Below are positions 46,590 to 57,407 of a stretch of 64,000 nucleotides of DNA, piece by piece. The stretch spans positions 992,001-1,056,000 of the forward strand of contig OY776119.1 of NCBI GenBank assembly GCA_963675135.1. Reading direction: 5' to 3'. Made by a program: the position numbers and the translations under genes. Numbering within the stretch: the stretch's first letter is position 1; each line of letters starts with the position of its first letter. This DNA is from Galeopsis tetrahit (Eukaryota > Streptophyta > Magnoliopsida > Lamiales > Lamiaceae). The notes under the pieces are model-generated. The model saw nothing but the letters and a program-made list of their open reading frames with translations. It ran no database searches and had not been told where the DNA came from.

Positions 46590-46665
46590 TTCCCTGTAGA
46601 AAACAAATGCCACAACTGCACGTACAGAGTGTGGTTGACAAATCTAGAGTTGCTGATATAATTAA
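46590..46665 (-). pseudogene. LRK10-like intron/exon-2 remnant
   Basis: CCACAACTGCACGTACAGAG TGTGGTTGACAAATCTAGAG and GCTGATATAATTAAC line up with the intron 1/exon 2 border of the receptor genes (44885-44945). No coding frame is kept. The flanks at 45846-46589 contain nothing else I can name. Confidence 0.4.
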
Positions 46666-46838
46666 CTTTACAAATAATAGAAGCAGTGATGCAAATTTCT
46701 GGATTAATTTTATTCTAGTAAGTAGAAGACTTGTGTATATGTGCCTATTGTAAGAAAAGTGAATTCTGGATTTATTTACGAAAGAAAGGAAACATGTTCG
46801 AATTTAATAGGTAGCAAAGATGAAGAACGAGGTCTCGT

Positions 46839-47150
46839 TCATGATGGGTATGCAGCGAAAGAAGAACAAAGTGGTTGTTTTTGGGCCACAGTTTCACAGA
46901 AAGAACAAAAAACATTTTCTTGATGATGAAGAAGACGATGCTTCTTGGATGGGCTGTTATGCTGGCCTATAGATAGGATGATATTTCTAGTTTGACTGGA
47001 AGAATTGGTAGCAGTATTGCTGACCAAATCTTGGAGATAGTTGTTAATTTGTTGGGGGTAGGTTGTTGCAGAAGAGAGATCGAAAACCCTCTTGGGCATA
47101 TGCAACAACTCGAGAAGACGAACATTTATCTTCTTGTGTAAAGAAGACAA
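46839..47150 (-). other. Unrecognised ORF of 103 codons
   Basis: An open minus-strand frame, Ser/Thr/Gln-rich, starting M-S-S-L-H-K-K-I-N-V and preceded by a second open frame to 47368 that overlaps it. No domain is recognised and no introns or neighbours support it. Chance or an eroded exon are both possible. Confidence 0.2.
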
Positions 47151-47374
47151 ATCGTCTTTGGGCGCACGACAAAAATCGTGAGGATCATAAGGTTTGAGAA
47201 AAATAAAAAAAGGTTTTGTGTATGGGTTTGATGAAGAATAGATCTATTCCACCTAATCTTGAATAATAAGGAGGTAGACGATACTGAAGATATACGTAGA
47301 TATATCTTGATTTCGAAGAAGAGGATTTTGAACTGGTCGACATGGGCACAAATTTTGTGGGTATACAATTTTGA

Positions 47375-47592
47375 ACTAGTGGTGTAGGCTTGGGACTTAG
47401 GAGTGTGCTCCTCTCTAGGTTTCAGGTTCGAACCCTCTAAGGTGCAAACAATTTCTATGGGGCCATGTCAATACAGAGCGCAAAACTCTAGCTTTAAACG
47501 GAACCCCGGCCCACAAGTGGGCGGTGGGTTTGGTCCCCCAAAAATAGTCGGTCCTTGGACCGAATACCCGAGACTTCAAAAAAACAAAGTTT
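47375..47592 (+). mobile_element. tRNA-derived SINE
   Basis: GTGGTGTAGGCTTGGGACTT at about 47379 fits an A-box-like head and CAGGTTCGAACCCTC at 47424-47438 a B box. The body includes GGGGCCATGTCAATACAGAG and ends GAGACTTCAAAAAAAC. RNA polymerase III-type boxes near the 5' end, a length of about 215 bases and an A-rich end fit a SINE. No clear target duplication was found. The tail phrase GTCCTTGGACCGAAT also occurs at about 55412 (GTCCTTGGGCCGAAT). Confidence 0.65.
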
Positions 47593-47595
47593 AAA

Positions 47596-47895
47596 CGTGA
47601 AACTGGATTTATGTGATTAATACCTTTTAGTAGTTTAAGTGATACCTTTTAGTAGTTTAAGTGATACCTTTTAGCATTACCACTAATACATTTATCGTCA
47701 CCTTCCAACCATCATTTATTTATTTAAATTTCCTTTAACTTTATTCATAAACAATCACTTAATTTATTTTTATAAGTGAACCTCAAAATACCCCATCGAT
47801 CTTACTCCAAACTTATCTAATTTCCACACTTACTATGCACTTTTCTTTATGCACGAGTTTTAAGAAATATTTGTAATTTATATAAAAAGTACGTT
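47596..47895 (+). repeat. Dispersed repeat R1, copy a
   Basis: Shares CGTGAAACTGGATT, GATTAATACCTTTTAGTAGT, CTAATACATTTATCGTCACC, CATAAACAATC and GTTTTAAGA phrases in order with 56480-56765. Non-coding and of unknown class. Confidence 0.75.
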
Positions 47896-47954
47896 AAGAA
47901 ATATTTGTAATTTTTCCAACATCCGTCCTAGTAAGTCCATCGATTTTATTAGGT

Positions 47955-49056
47955 TACTTTAAAGATATCGATGCGGCTAAGAAGACTGGTTTCTTTGATT
48001 CAGTACTTTCCTCATTTCTTTAGGTTTCATTGAAAGTAAATCTGACACATCTCTCTTTATTTTTCACCAGGGGAACATCACCCTTTATCTCGTCGTCTAT
48101 GTGAATGACATCATCATCGATCACGGACGACAATGACTTGTTCATTGCTCGCCTTATATCTCACCTTCAGAAGGAATTTGTGATCAAAGATTTAAGTAAA
48201 CTCAACTACTTTCTTGTCTTAGAGATTTCGTACACTTCGTTTGGTGTCTTTCTCAGCCAATCCAAAATTGTCCTTCGCTCTGATATGCTCGACTCAAAAC
48301 CGGTGGCTACTCCTCTCTCCTCCATCGAGCATCTTCGCATGGTCAGCACTCCGTATTCTGACTACACCAAATATCGCTCTCTGGTCGACGCTCTTCAATA
48401 CATTACCATCACGCGACCAAACCTCTCCTTCGTCGTAAACACTGTCATCCAGTTTCAATCATGTCCGACCATCGATCACTTTCAGACCGTCAAGCGAATT
48501 CTTCGTTATGGTTACTCTTCAATACGGTCTGGATTTCTCTCGGGGCCCCTCACATCTCCTCGCCTACTCAGACGCTGATTGGGCTCGCTGCCTCGATACT
48601 CGTCGATCAACGTATGGTTACTCCATCTTACTTGGCCCAAACCTCGTCTACTGGAATGCCAAAAAGCAACCTACTGTCTCCAGATCGGGCTGCGAATCTG
48701 AATACCGTGCAATGGCCAATGTTGCTTTAGAATTGATCTGGATAACCTCTCTACTTCAAGAAGTTCGGGCTCTTCCTACCACATCTCCTCGCCTGGTGTG
48801 CGACAACAAAAGTGCTCTCTTCTTGAGCCAAAATCTCGTCGCCCACAAGCGAGCCAAGCACATTGATATCGACTATCACTTCGTCCGGGAACTAGTGGTT
48901 GCTGGTCGTCTATCAACTCAATTTATCCCCTCGAATCTTCTAATAGCGGACATTTTTACAAAAGGACTTCCTCGCCCGCTGTTCGACTTTTTCCGGTCCA
49001 AGCTTCGCGTCTGTCCCCATCCGTCTAGCTTGAGGAGGGGTTTCAACATAACATAG
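47955..49056 (+). pseudogene. Ty1/copia pol 3' part (reverse transcriptase and RNase H), broken
   Basis: After stops, a frame reads S-L-G-F-I-E-S-K-S-D-T-S-L-F and L-V-V-Y-V-N-D-I-I-I, the RT YVDD box with Asn for the first Asp. A shifted frame then gives V-I-K-D-L-S-K-L-N-Y-F-L. From 48508 another frame gives A-Y-S-D-A-D-W-A-R-C, V-S-R-S-G-C-E-S-E-Y-R-A-M and the K-H-I-D-I-D-Y-H-F-V-R-E block of copia RNase H, ending I-F-T-K-G-L. At least two frameshifts break it. GAGGAGGGG at 49032-49040 is a polypurine tract and 49041-49160 looks like a truncated LTR. Confidence 0.8.
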
Positions 49057-49164
49057 TTAGTTGGTTAAATAATTAATCAAGATTAGTTAGAATCTCACTT
49101 GTATATATATGAAATTTGTCATTCTTCTCAATCAATGAAACAATTCTAAATACACTCATAGCTT

Positions 49165-49830
49165 CAACCCATCCTTTATTGCTATTGTCCCGAAAAGGCT
49201 GAGTTCCTCGAGTATTGATGACTATAGCCCAATTTCGATGGTTGGTAGCGCTTACATGATCATTTCCAAGGTTCTTGAAAGAAGACTTAAAAAATTAGTA
49301 TGGAGAGTATCATCTCGGAGAATCAATCTGCTTTCATCCAAGGAAGGCAAATTCTTGATGAAATCATCTACAAAGAAAATTCTTTGGTTTCTTTGAGTGA
49401 AATCTGTTTGACAAAAGCATGTGGCAGGCTTGGAGTTAAAAATCTGAATTTATTTAACCTGTTTTTATGGGAAAGTGGGCATGGAGACTTCAAGTTAAGC
49501 CTAATCTCAAACCAAAATATGGTGTTTTTTTCGAAACTATAAGTATTAATAGATCTGTCATTTCGAGTTGGTGGCGGAACATCCATGATTTGTTTCTTTC
49601 TGAAAATTCTTGGTTTATAGGAAAGTTGGGAATGGTATGAACACTCTGTTCTGGAAAGATTTATGGGTTGGTAAAATTAATGTCTTTATTTCTCAGATTA
49701 TATTCTGCTTGTATCAATAAAGATGTGATGGTGGGAGATTGGGTGCCTATTCCCATCTTGAATCTTCGACTCCGAAGCCCTGAAATCTGGAACTGCTTGA
49801 CGCCTTCAAAATTGTCAGCCCTGGGATTTG
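49165..49830 (+). pseudogene. LINE fragment (RT entry plus zf-RVT part), deleted
   Basis: Reads I-I-S-K-V-L-E-R-R-L, then I-I-S-E-N-Q-S-A-F-I-Q-G-R-Q-I-L-D-E-I-I, then jumps to G-R-L-G-V-K-N-L-N-L-F-N-L-F-L-W and later a decayed W-V-G-K and L-R-S-P-E block. It lies about 140 bases past the 3' end of the 50-kb receptor gene, as the LINE piece at 36806 does after the 34.3-kb gene. Confidence 0.75.
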
Positions 49831-49972
49831 TGTAATTAACATTGGGTTCTTATTCCAAGGAAGTTAAGGAAAATAATTTTCTATCCAAACTCCAGATCAT
49901 ACTCTAGATCATTACAAATTGTATCGCAAAATTATTAAAAAAAATCATAACTCTTGCTTGCTGCAAGCTTTT

Positions 49973-52420
49973 TTAATCCTGCACTGTAATCTCGAAGCTA
50001 GGAGCAGCATCGTGACGGATCAAAGAGGGAGAATCTGTTGAATAAGTAGTCCAACTTTGTTCTTCGTCTAATACAACTCGGGTTTGTTGAGTGGGACGCT
50101 GAGGAATTTGCAGGCGTTCAACTTCACCTTCCAGCATTTCCAACACTTTATTCATTGAAGGTCGATTGTCGGGGCTCATTTGTATGCACCACAATGCCAC
50201 TATCGTCATCTTACGTGCAATTCTCTTTGTATCAACATTGTCATCGTCCTCAACAATTTCCCCAATTTCAATGACGTCGTCCCTGCCTTGATCAATGGAG
50301 TCATATATCCAATCCGGGAAATACTGGCTAGATTCTTCATCGTTTCTTCTCAAGTCTTTCTTTAAGGACACCATTTCTATCAGCAACATCCCGAAACTGT
50401 AGACATCAGCTTTGTAAGACACTCTGCCGAATCCTCTGTTCATGAGTTCAGGAGCAACATAACCAATAGTTCCTCTAGCTGCAGTAAGGGTCACTGTACT
50501 TTTCTCCGTGGAGAAAAATTTTGCCAGCCCAAAATCAGAGATTTTCGGAGTGAAATTGCCATCAAGAAGTATATTGTGTGGCTTGATGTCGAAATGCAGG
50601 ATTTGGATGTTACAACCTTTGTGCAAGTAGTCAATCCCTCGAGCCACTCCAACTGCAATCTCATACTTCCTCTCCCAGGACAAGGAATTCATATTTTCAC
50701 GACTAAAGAGGTACTTGTCAAGGGAACCATTAGGCATAAAATCGTACACAAGGGCACGCTTGGTCCCTACCGCACAATAACCAACTAGCCTTACAATATT
50801 TACATGATGGATCCTTCCGATGGTTGAAATTTCATTAAAGAAATCTTGGTCATTTTTGTTTGCGTTTTCAAGTAGTTTTACTGCCACATCACGACCACTT
50901 CGAAGTCTTCCTTTGTAAACAGTTCCGTACCCTCCTTGGCCTAGTTTTTCTCGAAAACCTCTAGTCATCTTCTTTATGTTTGAATAGGAGTACCTGATTG
51001 GATTGATTTTGTCGTCACTTCGTAGGAAATTTTCTATTGCAGCAAACGCAGACGAATGCCTTCTTCGGAATTTATAGATCAAATACCCCATTAAGCAAGG
51101 AAAACCAATGATGAACCTTACTATTAAAGTGAGCTCTGGAAACAAAAAATGAAGAGTACAAAAAAAGCTTTGGTGATCTTAAATCTTGTCATAAAATATT
51201 TACTGCAACATAAATCAAGAGCGCACCTATAATTTCCAGAAGCCCCATAATAATAAGTGCAACTGCAAGCACAGAACACAAAAAGAGTCAAATTGTTTCC
51301 TCTCTTCCCTGCTTTATTTAAACAGAAAGGAGACAAATAATAGAAAGTACTCTTACTGATGCTATTGTTAAAAGTCCATTTCAGTCTTGTAAGGTATAGA
51401 AGTCCACAAAAAGCGCAGGCGAACACAATGATGATCTTCGCTGGAATGCTTACCCCTACACATCCACAAACTGCATGGAAAGTTGTTGACATCAATAGAA
51501 TACCTCTGCTACTCGTTAATAAATTCTAACCAAAGTACATAGAAAAAATATTGAATGTGGAGAATTTTTGGAATATTCACTTCACCTAGCATTGAAAGTA
51601 TGACAAGGAGCACAGGAAATACGAATAGAGAAGCCAGGGACCAAATTAATATGTGAACGTCGCAAATGGCTGTATGGTCGACTTCATCAACTAAACAAAA
51701 GGATGTATTTTTGCACTTGCTACATTCATACCTGTACCAAGAGAGCTCGAATCCATAGAGCAGAGAGTCGTGGATTTCTGAAATCGATACATTCTTCAAA
51801 TCCTCAAATTTCCATGATGTCATTGCAAACATGTCTAATCTGCACATGTCTCTTACATTGGAGGCATTCATATGCCCCGCCTGTATGTAAGTATGTCTGC
51901 TATTCGACAGATTTGAAACACAATCATCAGTTTCCGTAAAGAAGGAAGAATTCCTCAACGGATCTGGGCAGCTCATGAAATTAATAGGCAAAGCTGCATC
52001 AGGAAAGTCTTGTAGCGGTAGTAACCCAAAAATTAGGTAGCTTCCGGTGCTATAAGGATAACCGAAACTGAAGTTTTTTGAAGTTAAAGAATGGTTGGGA
52101 AAAGAGCAGGTGTTATTGTTAATAGAAGCATCAGCAAGCCTGATGGTGAAGTTGTGGTAATTGATTGCTTTCACTTTGAATTTTTGGGAGTGTATGTATA
52201 AAAATGTGGTGACATTGTTTTAGCAATATAATTCATAGTCGAGATGACCACAGTGTTCCGGATCAACCTTGAGTCGGAATGGGAAGCTGATATTGCGAAT
52301 AGTGCCACAAGAAGAAGGGCTACAATGAGGATTCATTTCACTTGCATGAGATGTTTGAAGGACTAAAATGATGATCAAGAGAGACGACGATTGGAGAAGA
52401 AGATTTTCAGAGATTACCAT
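49973..52420 (-). pseudogene. LRK10-like receptor kinase with one nonsense codon in the ectodomain
   Basis: Exons: 52420-51586, 51470-51357, 51262-51227 and 51135-49973; 716 codons including the final stop, all phases consistent. The signal peptide starts M-V-I-S-E-N-L-L-L. GUB_WAK cysteines (C-S-P-S-S-C-G-T-I, S-F-P-F-R-L) are present. Codon 67 is TAA (52222-52220), one base away from the GAA seen in relatives (C-E-N-N-V-T). The kinase exon is open: G-Q-G-G-Y-G-T-V, V-A-V-K-L-L, H-F-D-I-K-P-H-N, D-F-G-L-A-K-F-F, A-P-E. Its N-lobe resembles the 34.3-kb locus, while from the activation loop onward it is almost the same as the 43.4-kb and 37.3-kb kinases, suggesting gene conversion. Confidence 0.85.
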
Positions 52421-52884
52421 TGTTGATCGTAGTTGAGGAACAGATCGAGAAACAGTGAAGAAGATGTTAAATAGAAATCAGAAGTGTCGATGATTCATGA
52501 CCATATAACACATTTCACTTTAAACTCAATTATTGTAGCTTAACAGAGGACCCAACAAAAATCTGACCCACTAATTCATTGATAAATTCAAAAATAAAAA
52601 TAAAAATTAATCATGTTGTCGGAAGCCAAAATTTGATTCACACATGTGAGACGCACGCGTGAAATTCCAACGAAAATTTTATTTTTTGATGAAACAGGAT
52701 CATAATCCTCTCATATTTATTGCTTATCTAGTTAAAAGTCTTTGACTAATAGGACATGTCAGTAAAATTAGTCAATTTATGGCATTAAAGACTTTTAGCT
52801 ATGAAAGTCAATTTCCTTGTACTGATTGGTAAAAGAAGTCCTAATATGACACCTAGTGACTTAAATAATTTAAGCAAATAGATA

Positions 52885-53190
52885 TTCCACCCGTCCCATG
52901 ATTACTTGCACACTTTTTTTACTGGGACGTCCCATTATTAATTGCACACACATAGTATGAAAATAACCCACAAAATTAATACTCATACAACATCATTTTA
53001 TCATTTTGAGCAAACATTTTCCCCTACACCTCACCAAATTCTCTTTACATCTCATTAAATCTCATTTACACCTCACTAAATCACCCAAAATATCCCTCAT
53101 TCATTTTACCCTAAACGCCATTAAATTTCATTTTCTTAAAAAACAGTGTTGGTCAACCTGTACATGCAAGTCATTAAGGGCCGGAGGGAG
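52885..53190. mobile_element. Stowaway-type MITE, complete
   Basis: Left end TTCCACCCGTCCCATGATTA then CTTGCAC. The right end, read inward on the other strand, is CTCCCTCCGGCCCTTAATGA then CTTGCA. TA dinucleotides flank both sides (52883-52884 and 53191-53192), the Tc1/mariner target site. Length 306 bases. It contains TGGGACGTCCCA, also kept in the copy near 11100. Confidence 0.85.
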
Positions 53191-53192
53191 TA

Positions 53193-53639
53193 AAGATTTA
53201 ATTATTTGGGAATAGACTACATGACAAAAAATAATTATCTCAGTACTAGTACGAAAAGATAAGGCCATGTGTCATTGTGTTGATGGTTAATATGCCCTAC
53301 AATAATTTCAGCCAAACAATTATAGTGAACCGATAACTTAAATTTAACAGATTTTAATTATGTAATTTTTTTAAATTTAATATTTTTATTTATCTGACAA
53401 TTAAGTTTTTTATTTCGTTGCTGCAGACACAACTTGTTCTATTTTTTTTTTTATTAAGTTTTCACATTTAGCTATGTTTGGGAGTCTTAATTGCACTGTG
53501 CAAATATTTCACAAAAGTAAGTAATGTTTTTTTAATAAAACAATTACTAATATTTGGCAATGGGTCTTTTATCTGATATTTTATGTAGATAAATGTAAGG
53601 AAGTAAAATCATGTAGAAAAAATTGGTCAGGATGGTGGT
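53193..53639. other. AT-rich spacer
   Basis: No exon, RNA gene or transposon terminus recognised. Confidence 0.5.
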
Positions 53640-53885
53640 ACTCCATCGTTCGGTACGTTGGGACGAGTGAGTGGTTTGCAATGGATCGGGTTTTGGATTG
53701 ATAAGTGGGTGGGGGGAAGGAGTCTCAAAGAATTGTTTCCAAATTGAGTCTGTGTCAAATTGTGTGGCACATAGGATAGTTTAGGTAGGCGATTCTTGGT
53801 CATGTTGGCGTTCGAGTAGAAGTATTTTTACGTGGGAAGAGTCTTTACTTAACCATTATTTTACTTGGGATTGAGTAATTGCACA
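53640..53885 (+). pseudogene. LINE zf-RVT region fragment
   Basis: Contains F-W-I-D-K-W-V-G-G-like bases (GGTTTTGGATTGATAAGTGG) followed by S-L-K-E-L-F-P, the start of the plant LINE zf-RVT region, with several stops. The same block occurs at 62505. It fuses at about 53886 to a receptor kinase fragment. Confidence 0.65.
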
Positions 53886-54495
53886 GAGGTTGTAATATCC
53901 AGACCCTGCATTCTGACATCAAGCCTCACAATATACTTCTTGATCATAATTTCACTGCAAAGATTTTGGTCTAGCAAAGTTTTACTCAACGGATAAAGAG
54001 ATGGTGAGTATGACAGCAGCTAGAGGTACAATAGGCTACGTTGCTCCTGAACTCATCAACAGGGGATTTGGTGAGGTCTCTTACAAAGGGAAATAGTAGG
54101 CTTAAACAGGGACTTCAAAGGGAGCAGTCAAGCTTCTAGCCAGTATTTTCATATACGACTGCTTTGACAGAGGCCAGGATATTGAAATTGGAGTTACGGA
54201 TGAAAACAACGATGATGATAACAATGATACTAACAAAAAAATTGCTAGAAAAATGACGATAGTGGCATTATTATGGTGCATACAGATGAATCAAAATGAT
54301 CGGCCATCAATGAATAAAGTGGTGGAAATGCTGGAAGGCCCAGTGGAGCGCCTCCGGGTTCCTAATAGGCCATCTCAATCAGCCCAAGTTCCAGTAAATT
54401 ACGAGGATCTGAGCTGGAGTACATATTCAACTGATTCGACATCCTTGGTTTGTCGTGATACGTACTGCTCCCAGTATCGAGATTACAGTTGAAGA
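53886..54495 (+). pseudogene. LRK10-like kinase domain fragment, C-lobe
   Basis: Starts at the catalytic loop (G-C-N-I-Q-T-L-H-S-D-I-K-P-H-N), with Ser for Phe before the Asp. Bases are lost within the D-F-G region, and the segment encoding A-D-V-Y-S-F-G-M-L is deleted. The end (M-T-I-V-A-L-L-W-C-I-Q-M, D-R-P-S-M-N-K-V-V-E-M) is open to the stop. Closest to the 34.3-kb kinase, including its Asn/Asp-rich linker. Confidence 0.85.
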
Positions 54496-54849
54496 TTAAA
54501 AGTTTGAAACAGTAAAAATGTGATTAGAATAAATAAACTAGTGTATCAGAAATTTGATTCTTCCATTTTTCTCTTGTGTTTTTGTTTAAAAAATATTACA
54601 TCCATTGTTCATCTCCTACAATATTCAAGCATGCTAAAAATGTTGTATATAACAATTTCCCTTTCCATTAAAGAATTTTATGACCAGATTGTGACCTCTG
54701 ATCAATCATTTCATTATTCCTACTGAAAAATATGTGAAGTAAGATAATGAAGTCGATCTGATCACTGTAATTAATGAAATACAAAATTGAATAAGGATTG
54801 AGGAAATCTGACATTTTTGTCTTGTGCAAATACAGTTTTTTTTTTCGTC
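54496..54849. other. Spacer, no gene seen
   Basis: AT-rich with only short ORFs; the region lies between two kinase fragments. Confidence 0.5.
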
Positions 54850-55251
54850 GAAGACTACTTAAAATGTGACAACAAACTCATGCCGATCAGGTACTCCTAT
54901 TCAGACATAAAGAAGATGACTAGAGATTTTCGAGAAAAACTAGGCCAAGGTGGATATGGTTCAGTTTACAAAGGAAACTAGTGATCGATGTAGCAGGTGA
55001 AGGTATTGGGAAAGCCCGGAGGAAATGAAACCATCGAAAGGATACATCATGTTAATGTTGTCGATCAAGCCAGTTGGATAATGTGATGAAAGATCCAAAC
55101 GCGTTGATCGAGCTATATGATTACAGCTACCAAAGTTGATGTTTATAGTTTCGGCGTACGGATAGTGGAATTATGGTGCATAGAAATGAGTCACAAATAT
55201 TGTCCTCGGGATGCTGCTCACAGCTTCGAGATTACAGTCCAAGATTTATGA
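54850..55251 (+). pseudogene. LRK10-like kinase fragment, N-lobe joined to C-terminal scraps
   Basis: Reads M-P-I-R-Y-S-Y-S-D-I-K-K-M-T-R-D-F-R-E-K and L-G-Q-G-G-Y-G-S-V-Y-K-G-N then a stop. Later scraps encode K-V-D-V-Y-S-F-G, L-W-C-I-E-M-S and a terminal F-E-I-T-V-Q-D-L. Most of the kinase is deleted. Confidence 0.8.
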
Positions 55252-55639
55252 AGTTTTGGTTTAGATTTATAAATATTTTTTTGGGAGTTTTGGAAGAGTT
55301 TGTGTACTCATTCATACTCTGCACACTAATTGCATTTGTAGATTATTAATAACAATTTTAGCCCTTAAAATGCTACCATTTTAGTCCTAAATTGACAATT
55401 TTTTTGTTTTAGTCTGTCCTTGGGCCGAATTCCGTGACTTGGAAAAAGAGGAATCATCCGATCTCCCTCTTTTCCGAGAATAAACCTGAAGTTCACCCCT
55501 TTCAAATGTGAATTGGTGAGATATAATTATCGAGTGCGAAAAATGAGAATTACTGAGGCAACAAACTCTCTTCTTGGTTTGATATTGAATGCTTAAAATT
55601 TTACATCTTTCCATAAAATGCACACACAAACCACATCAG

Positions 55640-55800
55640 GTGGGAATGACAACATTCATTAATTTCAAGGCATTACAAAAAAATTGATACGAGTTTAGGT
55701 CTAAAAGTACAAATGATTGGTGAGAATTACAACTGTTAACAAGCGCGTAGGTTTTGTGTGAACAAGTTTTACCGTGAAACTAGATTCATGTGATTAATAA
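55640..55800 (+). repeat. Dispersed repeat R1-related, copy b
   Basis: AATGACAACATTCATTAATT, AAGGCATTACAAAAAAATTG, GAGAATTACAACTGTTAACA and TGTGAACAAGTTTTACCGTG appear in the same order as at 56363-56520. Confidence 0.75.
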
Positions 55801-56359
55801 CACTGAATCCCCCATTGGCCCCCCCTCTCTTCCTTCCACCTTCAGAATTCACCTGAATTGCGTCAACCTCATTCCCCACACCAATTTTCTTACAATTCTT
55901 TGAACCCTCACCTCGTCCTACCTTCAGAATTCACCTAATTAAATAGCCATCTCCTCGTGTTAAAGTTGACAGTGGTCTAACCCTAATTCTAATGTGCCTA
56001 CGTCAAATGGACCACTAACGGATTAAAAAACTAGATGGTCAACAGGTTTTGTGACGGAAAAAAACTCGTCGCAAAATGGTCAAAGTCAACATATTTTGTT
56101 GTACCTTCCATGAACATAATTCGCAATATTAGTAACATGAGGGGATCTTAAAAAATATAGCCTTTTGCAAAGGCCATTTTAAATCACTGTAAAAAAAAAA
56201 ATGTCATTCACATAAATTTGAAAACATAACCCCTTGTTGGTAAACAAGAGTCTCAATCACCAAGACACAACAGTAATAAAAGATCTCATGCACAATATAT
56301 GCCTAATACAGTGCCCACACAAATTAAACCACATCATTTGGATGATTTAAAAAACTCAT
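55801..56359. other. Spacer with DMS3-upstream-like segment
   Basis: GTTAAAGTTGACAGTGGTCT at 55960 and the following CAAATGGACCACTAACGG match 60607-60655 just upstream of the DMS3 gene, so a piece of that flank is duplicated here. GTGACGGAAAAAAACTCGTC at 56051 resembles CACTA-type subterminal motifs. No coding sequence seen. Confidence 0.5.
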
Positions 56360-56765
56360 AATATGAATGACAACGTTCATTTGAAGGCATTACAAAAAAA
56401 GTTTTGAGTTCAAGGTTAGAAGTACAAATTAATGATTAGCATGAGAATTACAACTTTTAACAAAGCGTAGGCTTTGTGTGAACTAGTTTTACTGTGAAAC
56501 TGGATTCATTCGATTAATACCTTTTAGTAGTTCAAATGGTACCCTTTAGCATTACGACTAATACATTTATCGTCACCCCCATCCATCACTTATTTACTCA
56601 AATTGTCATTAACTTTTTTCATAAACAATCCCTTAATTTATTTATAAGTGACCCCACAATAGACCCATCGATCGTACCCCAACTTATCTACTTACTATGC
56701 ACTTTACTTTATATATGCACAAGTTTTAAGACATATTTGTAGTTATGCAAAAAGTAAATGTGCAA
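56360..56765 (+). repeat. Dispersed repeat R1, copy c (longest)
   Basis: Combines the parts seen in copies a (47596-47895) and b (55640-55800) in one continuous stretch. Non-coding, ends not defined. Confidence 0.75.
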
Positions 56766-57407
56766 CATAAAAAGTGAAGGATGTATTAGTGTATTGGGGG
56801 AATTAATATTTTAATTTATAGAAGTGTGCATATTAAGTGTGAACAACCAAAAAAGATAAAAATGCTTACCTAAAAAAATGGTTTAACTTATTTGTCTCAT
56901 TCTAATGAATGATTGAACATACACAACAATGGAGTAAAAAGTAGTTTATACAAAGAAAACTATAAGTTCATACAGATAAAAACATTATTATGTATGTCAC
57001 ACACTATTTTAATAAGGTTCTTATTTAAAATATATTGGCATGACTTTGATGAAATAGACCCAATTGGGAAGTTTCCATAAAACACACATAACAATTTTGT
57101 TTTTACAACAATAAATTGTCTTTTTCCAAAAAAACAAAAACAGTGTTCTTACAACAATTTGGGGCTTCTTACAACAAAAGATGGAAACAACAGTTGAGAA
57201 AGCTTCTCCGTTACAGACACTCCCTTGCCTCCATTACATTATCATGGTGCAACCTGAAATTGATGGGATAACTAATTAATGAATAAATACAAATTATCAA
57301 TACATGGTTATGAATGCGTAACTGAGACCTTAATTACCTTCTTCCATTTCGCCTCCTTCAATTGGTTTTCAATCTCTAAATAGTCCGGAGGAGGGAGGCT
57401 GAACTTC
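56766..57407. other. 3' flank of the DMS3-like gene
   Basis: On the minus strand, 57407-57330 continues from the DMS3 exon and encodes, in another frame, P-D-Y-L-E-I-E-N-Q-L-K-E-A-K-W-K-K, then a splice-donor-like GTAATT. It is the lost C-terminal part described under the DMS3 entry. The rest is AT-rich and non-coding. Confidence 0.6.

Noticed and set aside
51124..51495. Independent 123-residue ORF upstream of the 50-kb kinase
   Set aside because: It reads through exons 2 and 3 and the introns of the receptor gene; splice phases show it is not separate.
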